Assembly: GCF_030852425.1 (NCBI RefSeq)
Contig: NZ_NSDM01000004.1
Span: forward strand, 372,001-436,000
DNA: 64,000 nt
From: Saccharothrix longispora
Lineage (GTDB): Bacteria; Actinomycetota; Actinomycetes; Mycobacteriales; Pseudonocardiaceae
Reading direction: 5' to 3'
Positions 1 through 7,462 of the stretch are shown here, in pieces (positions within the stretch are counted from its first letter, which is position 1; every line of letters starts with the position of its first letter). The translations under genes and the position numbers were made by a program. The notes beneath the pieces are model-generated. The model ran no database searches. It had not been told where the DNA came from and worked only from the letters and a program-made list of their open reading frames with translations.

Positions 1-2
1 GC

Positions 3-377
3 GAGGGCGGCGCGCGCACCACCGGCGTGATCCCGCGCGGGCTGGTGGACCGGGAGGTCGCGGACTCCGAGGCCGACGAGCTGCTCGTGGTCGACACGAT
101 GCGCGACCGCAAGGCGCTGATGGAGGCGCACGGCGACGCGTTCCTGGCGCTGCCCGGCGGGATCGGCACGCTGGAGGAGATGTTCGAGGTGTGGACCTCG
201 AAGGTGCTGGCCATGCACGCCAAGCCGGTGGTGGTGCTGGACGTGGACGGCCACTACCGGGGCCTGCTGTCGTGGCTGGGCGAGCTGTGCGAGCGCGGTT
301 TCGTGTCCCGGTTCGCGCTGGACTCGCTCGTCGTGACGGACGACGTGACCGCCGCCCTGGACGCCTGCGCCACCTGA
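3..377 (+). CDS. LOG family phosphoribohydrolase (5' end cut by window)
   Basis: C-terminal part of a TIGR00730/LOG-type Rossmann protein. The family releases free cytokinin bases from cytokinin riboside monophosphates, or acts on related nucleotides. The signature PGGIGTLEE is encoded at 153-179, preceded by an Arg-Lys pair (MRDRKALM) typical of the family. The frame is open from the window edge, so the N-terminal nucleotide-binding half lies upstream; a GTG at 27 is internal, not the start. M. tuberculosis has the homologous Rv1205 at the same place relative to folP2, which fits an orthologue. It ends facing the glycosylase gene across a repeat array. Confidence 0.85.
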   Translation, partial: EGGARTTGVIPRGLVDREVADSEADELLVVDTMRDRKALMEAHGDAFLALPGGIGTLEEMFEVWTSKVLAMHAKPVVVLDVDGHYRGLLSWLGELCERGFVSRFALDSLVVTDDVTAALDACAT

Positions 378-398
378 CGACCCGACCGCCCGTCCCCC

Positions 399-565
399 GG
401 CGAGTCGAACCCCCAGCCCGCGCGAGTCGTGCGTTCAGGACCCGCGAGTCGTGCGTTCAGGACCCGCGAGTTCTTTACTCGCGAGTGAAGTGCTCGGTGT
501 GCCTGAGCTTACGACTCGCGGGGGCTGGGTTTACGACTCGCGCGGGCTGGGTTTACGACTCGCCG
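399..565. repeat. Inverted array of about 22-bp repeats between convergent genes (array 1)
   Basis: Several copies of a unit with core CGCGAGTCGT followed by GCGTTCAGGACC or AAACCCAGCCC are arranged head to tail in each arm, and the two arms are inverted. Positions 401-430 pair with 533-562 with 27 of 30 matches. The array fills the gap between the LOG gene and the convergent glycosylase gene. The same repeat family recurs near 34.6 kb and 52.85 kb, each time between convergent genes. It could act as a bidirectional terminator or be a REP-like element; the role is inferred. Confidence 0.8.
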
Positions 566-568
566 TGG

Positions 569-1612
569 TCAGGTCAGGTGAGGGGGCAGGTCGAGGGTGC
601 GGGCCAGGTGGGCGGCTTCCTCGGCGAACATGTCCACGTCGAGCGGGACGAACGGCGTGGTCCTGATCTCCAGGCGGCCGTCGGCGGCCCTGGCGGTCCA
701 GGTGCCGAGGACGTCGCCGTCGACCAGCAGCGCCCCCCGGCGGCCCGGGGTGCGCCACACCTCCCTCCGGTGCGCTGCGTCGGGCACGAGCAGGTCGCGG
801 TCGGGGGCGTCGAGGTAGGGGTCCAGCGGCGGCAGGAGGCGGACCAGTTCGGGCTCCGGCGGGTTCTCGAACGCCGCCACGCGGTCGGCCGGCAGCCACG
901 CCTTCCGGGACACCGGCACGAGGTCGTCGGGCCAGGCGGCCTTGACGTCGCGGACGGGCGCGCCGAAGTGCCGGGCGACCTCGGCGTACCCGGCGGGCCC
1001 GTGCAGCCGCAGGTAGCGGGTGATCAGCTCGCCGAACCCGGCCGACTCGGCGGGCACGGGCCCCCGGTCCTCCAGCGGCACGAACGTGACTGCGCCCCCC
1101 GCCGGGTCGCACCGCAGGCCGGCGGGCAGCACGGCGGCGCGGAACACCGGGTCCGGCACGTGCGTCGCCCCGCACGCCCGGCACCAGGCGGTGACGGAGC
1201 CGGGGACGCGCGGCGTCAGCAGGGACGACGCCTCGCCCGCGGTCATGGGCCGGTCGACGACCTCGCGCAGCGCGGTGGCCACCCGGCGCAGCACGGCCAG
1301 GCCGTCCTCCCCGGCCCGCCGGTCCGTCCGGGCCAGGGCGTCGGCGTCGGAGAGCGGCCACAGGCGGGCGGCCAGCGCGGGCAGTTCGGACGCGCGGTGC
1401 CAGTGCGGCGCGCCCCGGACCGTCCAGGTGAGGGTGAAGTCCCCGGACAGGTCCGGCACGTCCGCCAGCCGCGCGGCCAGGACGGGCACGGCGGACCACT
1501 CGGAGTCCTGCACCCCCAGGTCGAACACGCGCAGGTCGGACGCGTGGGCCGCGGACCGGTCGAACTGGTGGGCGGCGACCCGGTAGGCGATGACCCGCTC
1601 CCGGTCAGCCAA
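569..1612 (-). CDS. Winged-helix DNA glycosylase-like protein (AlkZ/YcaQ family)
   Basis: About 347 aa, matching the winged helix DNA-binding family (PF06224, HTH_42) that includes AlkZ/YcaQ, glycosylases that unhook interstrand crosslinks or bulky alkyl lesions. The N-terminus ADRERVIAYRVAAHQF and the conserved C-terminal segments are family-like. The start is not obvious: no ATG or GTG lies in frame near the conserved N-terminus, and TTG at 1612 is the best candidate. That TTG sits inside the last codons of a small upstream ORF (1605-1724), so translation may be coupled, or the true start is upstream with a frameshift. Substrate is not predictable here. Confidence 0.75.
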   Translation of the reverse strand: MADRERVIAYRVAAHQFDRSAAHASDLRVFDLGVQDSEWSAVPVLAARLADVPDLSGDFTLTWTVRGAPHWHRASELPALAARLWPLSDADALARTDRRAGEDGLAVLRRVATALREVVDRPMTAGEASSLLTPRVPGSVTAWCRACGATHVPDPVFRAAVLPAGLRCDPAGGAVTFVPLEDRGPVPAESAGFGELITRYLRLHGPAGYAEVARHFGAPVRDVKAAWPDDLVPVSRKAWLPADRVAAFENPPEPELVRLLPPLDPYLDAPDRDLLVPDAAHRREVWRTPGRRGALLVDGDVLGTWTARAADGRLEIRTTPFVPLDVDMFAEEAAHLARTLDLPPHLT

Positions 1613-1724
1613 GGCGGACGTCCGGCGCGATCCGCCCCTGCGCCGGCCGCGCGCCGCCGACGGCGCCCGCCGACCCGCCTGTGCCGGGCGCTTCCCGCCG
1701 GGTGGTCGTGAACTGCGATTCCAT
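1605..1724 (-). CDS. Small upstream ORF (39 aa) overlapping the glycosylase start
   Basis: ATG at 1724 with a GAGGA-like site about 8 bases upstream opens a 39-codon frame that ends with TGA overlapping the region of the TTG start at 1612. Nearly all its codons end in G or C, as expected for coding DNA in this genome, whereas the glycosylase frame above the TTG reads as Arg-rich noise. It may be a coupled leader ORF, or the authentic N-terminus of the glycosylase separated by a frameshift. I recognise no homologue. Confidence 0.4.
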   Translation of the reverse strand: MESQFTTTRREAPGTGGSAGAVGGARPAQGRIAPDVRLG

Positions 1725-1761
1725 GCCGGTGATCCTCGCAGGGACCACCGGCCGGCCGCTG

Positions 1762-3252
1762 TCAGCTGCGCGGGACGGCGAGCCACGAGTCCGCGCCGAA
1801 CGCCACCGACGACCCGAGCGCGCTGGAACCCTGGTAGCGGGCGTCCACGGTGTCGACGACCAGCACGAGCCGGTTGCCCGCGCCCACGTTCCACACGGTC
1901 GGCTCCAGGTCCAGGTCGACCGCGCGGGTGTGCGTGCCGGTGAGCGTGACGGGCTTGTGCGTGATCAGCGCGCCCAGGCCCAGGGCGTTCACCTCGTACA
2001 GGTAGGCGAACAGGGTGGTCCTGGCGGCGCTCGGGGTCACGGTGAGGTGTGCGCGGGGCGTGCCGCTGACGGTGGTGGCGCCCCACTGCACGGGTCCGCG
2101 CCACACGGCGGCGGCGCCCCGGTCGATCAGGGGCGTGGACACGCCGACGGGCAGCCGCAGGAAGCCCTGGAGGGCACCGGACACGAGCACGGTGCCGCTC
2201 TCGGCGATGGTCGGCCACCCGGCGTCGATGCGGTCCGCGGCCAGCGGCACGGTGTCGGTGCGCGCGGTGGCGGCGGCCCACGTCGGGTGGGAGCGCCAAC
2301 TGCCGCCGTTGTTGGGCTTGACCTGTACGGGGTGCTCGCGGTCGATGCCGTTGGCGACGCCCTTGAGGTGGTGGTCGAACCAGCGGCCGACGGAGTCCCA
2401 GATCTCGTTGGGCAGCCCGGCCGCGCCGAACAGCTCGGCGGTGGCGTGGTCGCCGGGGGACAGCATGAGCCGCTTGGGCGTGGTCAGGGCGGTGAAGAAG
2501 TCGGTGATCTGGCTCGGCGGGAACAGCCCGTCGTTCCACGCGTTGCCGATCATCACCGCGGCCTGGATCGAGCCGATCCCGGACATGGGCGAGCGGGGCG
2601 GCGAGATCGGCAGCACGTCCTCGAACCGCTTCTCCCGGTAGGCGGCCTCGGCGTCGCGCAGCACGGGGCCGGGGCGGCCGGTGAGCTTCCCGGCGGTGAG
2701 CAGCAGGTCGACGGCCTGCCCGCTGACCGTTTCGTTCGGGTAGAGCGAGCGGGCCAGGTCGGTCCACGTGGACAGCGCGGCGACGGCCTTCACGCGCGGG
2801 TCCGCCGCGGCGGCGAGCAGGGACTGGCCGGCTCCGTAGGAGATGCCGCCGACGCCGACCCGGGACGCGTCGCCGCGGGCCTGGGCGATGCCCCAGTCGA
2901 TGACGCGGCTGACGTCGGCCACGGTGTCCGGTCCGGCGACGTCGATCTCGCCCGCCGAGTCGTGGAAGCCGCGGCTCGTGTAGCTGATCACCACGTAGCC
3001 GGACTCGTAGGCGAGGCGCGCGGCGGCGCCGACGTACTCGATGTTGTTGACGCCCCAGCTGGAGGGCAGCACGAGCAGCGGGAACGGTCCGCTGCCGCGG
3101 CCGGTGGGCTCGACGACGAACGCCTTCAGCGGGGTGCCGCCCTGGCCGGGGATGGTCCGGTAGCCCACCGCGAAGCCGGGGGCGGCCTGCGCGGGTGGCG
3201 CGAGCACGAGCGCCACGAGGGCGGCGAGCAGCAGGGGGAGTGATCGGCGCAC
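1762..3252 (-). CDS. Secreted CocE/NonD (X-Pro dipeptidyl-peptidase S15-like) hydrolase
   Basis: GTG start at 3252 preceded by AAGGAGG; 496 aa. Residues 1-24 form a signal peptide (RR, long Leu/Ala/Val stretch, AQA cleavage), so the enzyme is exported. The alpha/beta-hydrolase nucleophile elbow GISYG places the catalytic Ser at about residue 138. The later GDHATAE segment fits the catalytic His. A C-terminal beta-rich half matches the S15 C-terminal domain. It may be an esterase or peptidase; the substrate is unknown. It is divergent from folP2 and upstream of the glycosylase gene on the same strand. Confidence 0.8.
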   Translation of the reverse strand: MRRSLPLLLAALVALVLAPPAQAAPGFAVGYRTIPGQGGTPLKAFVVEPTGRGSGPFPLLVLPSSWGVNNIEYVGAAARLAYESGYVVISYTSRGFHDSAGEIDVAGPDTVADVSRVIDWGIAQARGDASRVGVGGISYGAGQSLLAAAADPRVKAVAALSTWTDLARSLYPNETVSGQAVDLLLTAGKLTGRPGPVLRDAEAAYREKRFEDVLPISPPRSPMSGIGSIQAAVMIGNAWNDGLFPPSQITDFFTALTTPKRLMLSPGDHATAELFGAAGLPNEIWDSVGRWFDHHLKGVANGIDREHPVQVKPNNGGSWRSHPTWAAATARTDTVPLAADRIDAGWPTIAESGTVLVSGALQGFLRLPVGVSTPLIDRGAAAVWRGPVQWGATTVSGTPRAHLTVTPSAARTTLFAYLYEVNALGLGALITHKPVTLTGTHTRAVDLDLEPTVWNVGAGNRLVLVVDTVDARYQGSSALGSSVAFGADSWLAVPRS

Positions 3253-3377
3253 AGGGTCCTCCTTGACCGTGACCGGGATCACGCAGGGTGTTACCGGTGA
3301 GTAAGCCATTCGTACTCGCGGGTAGCAATGGCCTGTGACGCGGCTCACGCGCAGCTGTGACGTGGCACGATGCGGTC

Positions 3378-4241
3378 ATGCTGCGGTTCGGTGCACGAGA
3401 GGTCGCGGGCGATCGCGCGCTGGTCATGGCGATCGTGAACCGGACCCGCGACTCGTTCTACGACGGGGGCGCGACGTTCGCCGACGGCGCCGCGATGGCC
3501 GCCGTGGACCGGGTGGTCGCCGAGGGCGCGGACATCGTCGACATCGGCGGTGTGAAGGCCGGTTCCAAGGGCGAGGTGGTCGACGCGGCGGAGGAGTCGC
3601 GGCGCGTCGTGCCGTTCGTCGCCGCCGTCCGCGAACGTCACCCGGACGTGGTGATCAGCGTCGACACGTGGCGGCACGAGGTGGGCCGCGCGGTGTGCGC
3701 GGAGGGCGCGGACCTGATCAACGACACGTGGGCGGGCGCGGACCCCCGGCTCGCGGAGGTGGCGGCCGAGTTCGGCGTGGGCATCGTCTGCTCGCACACC
3801 GGCGGCCTGCCGCCGCGCACCGACCCGCACCGCGTGCGCTACCCCGACGTGGTGGCCGCCGTGGTGGGCGAGCTGGTGGAGCGGGCCGAGCGGATGGTGG
3901 CGCTGGGCGTGCCGCGCGAGGGCGTGCTGATCGACCCGACGCACGACTTCGGCAAGAACACGTGGCACGGCCTGGAGCTGCTGCGGCGGTTGGACGAGCT
4001 GGTCGCCACGGGGTGGCCGGTGCTGATGGCGCTGTCCAACAAGGACTTCGTGGGCGAGACGCTGGGCGTGGACGTGGCGGACCGGGTGGACGGCACGCTC
4101 GCCGCGACCTCGGTGGCGGCGTGGACGGGCGCGAGGGTGTTCCGGGCGCACCAGGTGCGGCAGACGCGGCGCGTGGTGGAGATGGTGGCGAGCATCGCGG
4201 GCACCCGACCCCCGGCGCGGGTGCTCAGGGCGCTGGCCTGA
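3378..4241 (+). CDS. folP2: FolP2-type dihydropteroate synthase homologue
   Basis: 287 aa TIM-barrel of the pterin-binding family. It aligns along its length with my recall of M. tuberculosis FolP2 (Rv1207): AGDRALVMAIVNRT, GADLINDTW, CSHTGG, DPTHDFGKNTWHG and LMALSNKDFVGETLG. The usual DHPS motif NVTPDSF reads NRTRDSF here, and mycobacterial FolP2 is reported not to have DHPS activity, so a non-folate or accessory role is possible. The start is ATG 3378; CACGAT six bases upstream could be a -10 of a leaderless transcript. In M. tuberculosis the next gene is gpgS, which is absent here. Confidence 0.85.
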   Translation: MLRFGAREVAGDRALVMAIVNRTRDSFYDGGATFADGAAMAAVDRVVAEGADIVDIGGVKAGSKGEVVDAAEESRRVVPFVAAVRERHPDVVISVDTWRHEVGRAVCAEGADLINDTWAGADPRLAEVAAEFGVGIVCSHTGGLPPRTDPHRVRYPDVVAAVVGELVERAERMVALGVPREGVLIDPTHDFGKNTWHGLELLRRLDELVATGWPVLMALSNKDFVGETLGVDVADRVDGTLAATSVAAWTGARVFRAHQVRQTRRVVEMVASIAGTRPPARVLRALA

Positions 4242-4315
4242 CGTCGGCCGGTAGGGGACGGGGACCGGTGCCGACGGGGTTCGCACCGCGGCCACGATCC
4301 GTAGACTGACCACCC

Positions 4316-4654
4316 GTGAAGTCCGACGCGCTGCGGGGCCACCTCGACGCGCTGCTGCTGGCCGTCCTCGACGGCGGCCGACTGCACGGCTACGCCATCA
4401 TCGAGGCGTTGCAGCAGCGCAGCGGCGGGGTGCTCGACCTGCCCACCGGCACCGTCTACCCGGCGCTGCGCAGGCTGGAGGCGGCCGGTCTGGTCACCAG
4501 CGAGTGGAGCACCGTCTCCGGCCGGCAGCGCCGCACCTACCGGCTCACCAGGGCCGGCGAGCGGGCCCTGGCGGCCGAGCGCACCGCGTGGCGCGAGTTC
4601 ACCACCGCGGTCGACGGCGTCCTCGGAGGTGGACCGTGGCCCGCGCGAGCCTGA
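4316..4654 (+). CDS. PadR-family transcriptional regulator
   Basis: 112 aa winged helix of the PadR family: LHGYAIIEAL, then GTVYPALRRLEAAGLV and the wing RRTYRLTRAGE. PadR proteins repress small operons, often for membrane or efflux proteins. GTG 4316 lies eight bases after TAGACT, a good -10, so the message may be leaderless. It overlaps the following HAAS-domain gene by 19 bases, the common PadR plus HAAS membrane-protein arrangement; the regulator probably controls its own operon in response to a membrane or drug signal (inferred). Confidence 0.9.
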   Translation: MKSDALRGHLDALLLAVLDGGRLHGYAIIEALQQRSGGVLDLPTGTVYPALRRLEAAGLVTSEWSTVSGRQRRTYRLTRAGERALAAERTAWREFTTAVDGVLGGGPWPARA

Positions 4655-5313
4655 TCGACGACTACGTCACCGCCCTCGACCGCCGCCTGCGCGGTCCCGC
4701 CGCCCTCAAGGACGACCTGCTCGCCGAGGCCCGCGACAGCCTCGACGACGCCGCCGACGCCCACCGCTCCCGCGGCCTGCCCGACACCGACGCCCAGCGC
4801 CGCGCCGTCACCGAGTTCGGGCCCGTCACCACCGTCGCCCGCGACTACCAGGGCGTCCTCGGCCTCGCCCACGGCACGCGCACCCTGCGCACCGTCATCC
4901 TCGTGCTGCCCCTCGCGCACCTGCTGTGGGAGCTCAACCGCCGGTTCTGGATCGGCGCCTGGGACCCGTTCGCCGTCCCGCCGCCCGACTGGTACCTGCT
5001 GGTCGCGCGCGCCAACGACGCCGCCTCCTGGGTCGCCGCGGGCGCCGCCCTCCTGGCCCTGCTCACCTGCCGCGCCCTGGCCCGGCGCGGCGTCGGCGCC
5101 ACCACCCTGGCCCGGCTCGCCGGCGCGGTCGCCGCCGTCGCCGTCGGCGCGGCCACCACCGGCAACCTCTCGATCATGGCCGCCACCGCGCACCTGGACC
5201 CGTCGCGCCTGCTCATGCCGCCGCCCGTGCCGGCCGCGTCGCTGGTCAGCCTGCTGGTCCTGGCCCGACTCGCCGTCCTCGCCCGCGGGTGTGTGGTGTT
5301 CTCGTCGGTCTGA
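4636..5313 (+). CDS. HAAS-domain membrane protein (PadR partner)
   Basis: 225 aa. The N-terminus LIDDYVTALDRRLRG, LLAEARDSLDDA and AVTEFGPVTTVARDYQ is the HAAS signalling helix-array domain (permease prefix domain), normally encoded next to PadR regulators. It is followed by about three to four hydrophobic segments (around residues 85-100, 125-145, 155-175, 190-215). The GTG 4636 start has GGAGGT seven bases upstream, inside the end of padR, implying translational coupling. The family is thought to transmit membrane state to PadR; the exact function is unknown. Confidence 0.75.
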   Translation: MARASLIDDYVTALDRRLRGPAALKDDLLAEARDSLDDAADAHRSRGLPDTDAQRRAVTEFGPVTTVARDYQGVLGLAHGTRTLRTVILVLPLAHLLWELNRRFWIGAWDPFAVPPPDWYLLVARANDAASWVAAGAALLALLTCRALARRGVGATTLARLAGAVAAVAVGAATTGNLSIMAATAHLDPSRLLMPPPVPAASLVSLLVLARLAVLARGCVVFSSV

Positions 5314-5340
5314 CCGGCGGTGGTGTGCCACGATCGTGCC

Positions 5341-5697
5341 GTGACCTCAGCGCTCCTCTACATCGTCGTCATGGCGCTCGTGGCGGCCGTGGTGTTCCTC
5401 CTCGCCGCGCTGGTGTTCGGCCGCGGCGAGGAGCTCGCGCCGCTGCCGCCCGGCGCGTCGCCGACCCGGCTGCCCGCCGACGACGTGACGCCCGACGACG
5501 TGCGCGACCTCAAGTTCCAGCAGGTCCTGCGCGGCTACAAGATGACCGAGGTGGACTGGGCGCTCGACCGCCTGGCCGGTGAGCTGGAGCAGCTGCGCGC
5601 CCGCGTGGCCGAACTGGAGGCCGACCTCGGGAGCGAGCCCGCCCGGCCCGCCGGCGCCGCGGAACCGGAACGGGAGCCCGAACGTGACCCGGCTTGA
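5341..5697 (+). CDS. Membrane-anchored DivIVA-domain protein (Rv1209-like)
   Basis: 118 aa. One N-terminal transmembrane helix (residues about 5-27) is followed by a short linker and a DivIVA-like stretch: DDVRDLKFQQVLRGYKMTEVDWALDRLAGELEQLRARVAEL, a coiled coil. DivIVA domains localise to membranes and organise polar growth in actinobacteria. It occupies the position of M. tuberculosis Rv1209. GTG 5341 was chosen because it begins the conserved TM segment. The end overlaps the SRPBCC gene by 14 bases and then tag by 4, so all three look co-translated. Confidence 0.8.
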   Translation: MTSALLYIVVMALVAAVVFLLAALVFGRGEELAPLPPGASPTRLPADDVTPDDVRDLKFQQVLRGYKMTEVDWALDRLAGELEQLRARVAELEADLGSEPARPAGAAEPEREPERDPA

Positions 5698-6094
5698 GCT
5701 GCGCGTCGACGTCGACGCCCCCGCCGAGCGCACCTGGGCCGCCCTCACCGACTGGGCGCGGCAGGGCGAGTGGATGCTGTTCACCCGCGTCCGCGTCACC
5801 TCCGGCGACGGGGCGAGCGCCGGCAGCGAGCTGTCCGCGTTCACCGGCCTCGGCCCCCTCGGGTTCACCGACACCATGCGCGTCACCGCCTGGGAACCAC
5901 CCCTGCGCTGCGCCGTCGAGCACACCGGGCGGCTCGTGCGCGGCACCGGCGAGTTCCGCGTCGTCCCGCGCGGCGCGGTCAGCGGGTTCGTGTGGGCCGA
6001 GGACGTGAACCCGCTGCTCAACCTGGCCTTCCTGCCCGGCGTGAAGCTGTCCCTGCGCCGGTTCGCCGCCTACGCCCGGGAGTACCCCGCGTGA
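5684..6094 (+). CDS. SRPBCC-fold (START-like) protein
   Basis: 136 aa of the polyketide cyclase/dehydrase SRPBCC superfamily: LRVDVDAPAERTWAALTDW at the N-terminus, a beta-rich middle, and a long C-terminal helix. These proteins form a hydrophobic ligand cavity; the ligand is unknown. GTG 5684 lies inside the preceding gene, and its stop overlaps the GTG of tag (GTGA), indicating an operon of DivIVA-like protein, SRPBCC protein and glycosylase. Confidence 0.8.
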   Translation: MTRLELRVDVDAPAERTWAALTDWARQGEWMLFTRVRVTSGDGASAGSELSAFTGLGPLGFTDTMRVTAWEPPLRCAVEHTGRLVRGTGEFRVVPRGAVSGFVWAEDVNPLLNLAFLPGVKLSLRRFAAYAREYPA

Positions 6095-6648
6095 CCCAGC
6101 CGCTCGTCCGCTGCCCGTGGGGCGACAGCACGCCCGACTACGCCGACTACCACGACACCGAGTGGGGCGTGGAGCTGCACGGCGACACCGCCCTGTTCGA
6201 GCGCATGTGCCTGGAGTCGTTCCAGTCCGGCCTGTCCTGGATCACGATCCTGCGCAAGCGGGACAACTTCCGCGCCGCGTTCGCGGGCTTCGTCCCCGAG
6301 GTCGTCGCCGAGTACGGCGACGCCGACGTCGACCGGCTCATGGCCGACGCCGGCATCGTCCGCAACCGCGCCAAGATCACCGCGACCATCGCCAACGCCC
6401 GCGCCGTCGCCGACCTCGACGTGCCGCTCGACGACCTGCTGTGGTCGTTCGCCCCCGAGCACCACGCGCGGCCCGCCACCAGCCAGGACGTGCCCGCCGT
6501 CACGCCGGAGTCGAAGGCGATGGCCAAGGAGCTCAAGCGCCGCGGCTTCACGTTCCTCGGCCCCACCACCTGCTACGCGCTGATGCAGGCCACCGGCATG
6601 GTCGACGACCACATCGCCACCTGCTTCCGGGCGGTCAGCGCCCGGTGA
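6091..6648 (+). CDS. tag: DNA-3-methyladenine glycosylase I
   Basis: 185 aa. It removes 3-methyladenine from alkylated DNA as the first step of base excision repair. RCPWGDSTPDYADYHDTEWG at the N-terminus and SFQSGLSWITILRKRDNFR are diagnostic of the Tag family. The zinc-snap ligands are present: Cys8, His21, His174 and Cys178, equivalent to E. coli Cys4, His17, His175 and Cys179. GTG 6091 overlaps the previous stop. This is tagA (Rv1210) in the matching mycobacterial block. It converges on the enoyl-CoA hydratase gene with a 14-base overlap. Confidence 0.95.
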   Translation: MTQPLVRCPWGDSTPDYADYHDTEWGVELHGDTALFERMCLESFQSGLSWITILRKRDNFRAAFAGFVPEVVAEYGDADVDRLMADAGIVRNRAKITATIANARAVADLDVPLDDLLWSFAPEHHARPATSQDVPAVTPESKAMAKELKRRGFTFLGPTTCYALMQATGMVDDHIATCFRAVSAR

Positions 6649-7414
6649 AGACCGGCTTCCGCTTCGCCACGAACGCCGCCACCGCCTCCCGGTGGTCCAC
6701 CGTCGCCCCCGCCTCGGCCTGCGTGCGCGCCTCCACGTCCAACGCCGCCGCCAGCTCGCCGGAGAACGCCATCGCCTCCTTGATCTTCGCGTAGGCCGTC
6801 GTCGGCCCGGCCGCCAGCCGCGCCGCCAGCTCCCGCGCCGCCGACAGCGCCTCGCCGTCCGGCACCACGCGGTTCACCATGCCGATCCGCAGCGCCTCCT
6901 CGGCGCCCACCGGCTGCGCCAGCAGCATCATCTCCATCGCCCGGCCGTGCCCGATCAGCCGAGGCAGCGTCCACGACGCGCCCGAGTCCGCCGTCAACCC
7001 CACGTTCGCGAACGCCATCAGGAACTTCGCGCCCGCCGCCGCGATCCGCAGGTCGCTCGCGTACGCCAGCGACGCCCCCGCCCCGGCCGCCGTCCCGTTC
7101 ACCGCCGCGATCACCGGCTTCGGCATCCCCACGATCGCCTTGACCAGCGGGTTGTAGTGCCGCTCCACGGTGTGCAGCGGCGCCGGGTCGCCCGCCTCCA
7201 GCAGCGCGACGTGCTCCTTCAGGTCCTGGCCCGCGCAGAACGCCTTCCCCGCGCCGGTCAGCACCACCGCGCGCACCGCGTCGTCCGCCGCGGCCTCCAG
7301 CACCGCCTCCAGCAGCCGCTCCTTCAGCGCGACCGTGAACGCGTTGAACGCCTCCGGCCGGTTCAGCGTGAACGTGCGAACGCCCTCGGCGTCGTCGATG
7401 AGGAGTTCGGACAC
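6635..7414 (-). CDS. Enoyl-CoA hydratase/isomerase family protein
   Basis: 259 aa crotonase fold: LNRPEAFNAFT, AFCAGQDLKE (first oxyanion-hole segment) and NGTAAGAGASLAYASDLRIA (second). It acts on acyl-CoA thioesters, probably in beta-oxidation or phenylacetate-type degradation. The GTG 7414 start has GGAGGT seven bases upstream. It lies 48 bases downstream of a PaaX-family regulator on the same strand, which suggests control by, and possibly a role with, aryl-acetyl or acyl-CoA metabolism. No other paa gene is nearby, so the pathway assignment is weak. Confidence 0.85.
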   Translation of the reverse strand: MSELLIDDAEGVRTFTLNRPEAFNAFTVALKERLLEAVLEAAADDAVRAVVLTGAGKAFCAGQDLKEHVALLEAGDPAPLHTVERHYNPLVKAIVGMPKPVIAAVNGTAAGAGASLAYASDLRIAAAGAKFLMAFANVGLTADSGASWTLPRLIGHGRAMEMMLLAQPVGAEEALRIGMVNRVVPDGEALSAARELAARLAAGPTTAYAKIKEAMAFSGELAAALDVEARTQAEAGATVDHREAVAAFVAKRKPVFTGR

Positions 7415-7462
7415 AGGTGGACCTCCGAGCTGGTCGTTTGTCTGGCAGGTCGTTCCCCGGGC

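Noticed and set aside
399..565. CRISPR array
   Set aside because: Repeat units are contiguous or inverted, without unique spacers of even length, and no cas genes are present. The Cas4-like nuclease at 42864 is far away and of RecB/AddB type.
569..3427. A continuous minus-strand frame of about 950 codons joining the S15 hydrolase region to the glycosylase
   Set aside because: Only its last 347 codons carry family motifs. The rest is Arg/Pro-rich antisense or off-frame reading of the S15 hydrolase gene, produced by the high GC content.
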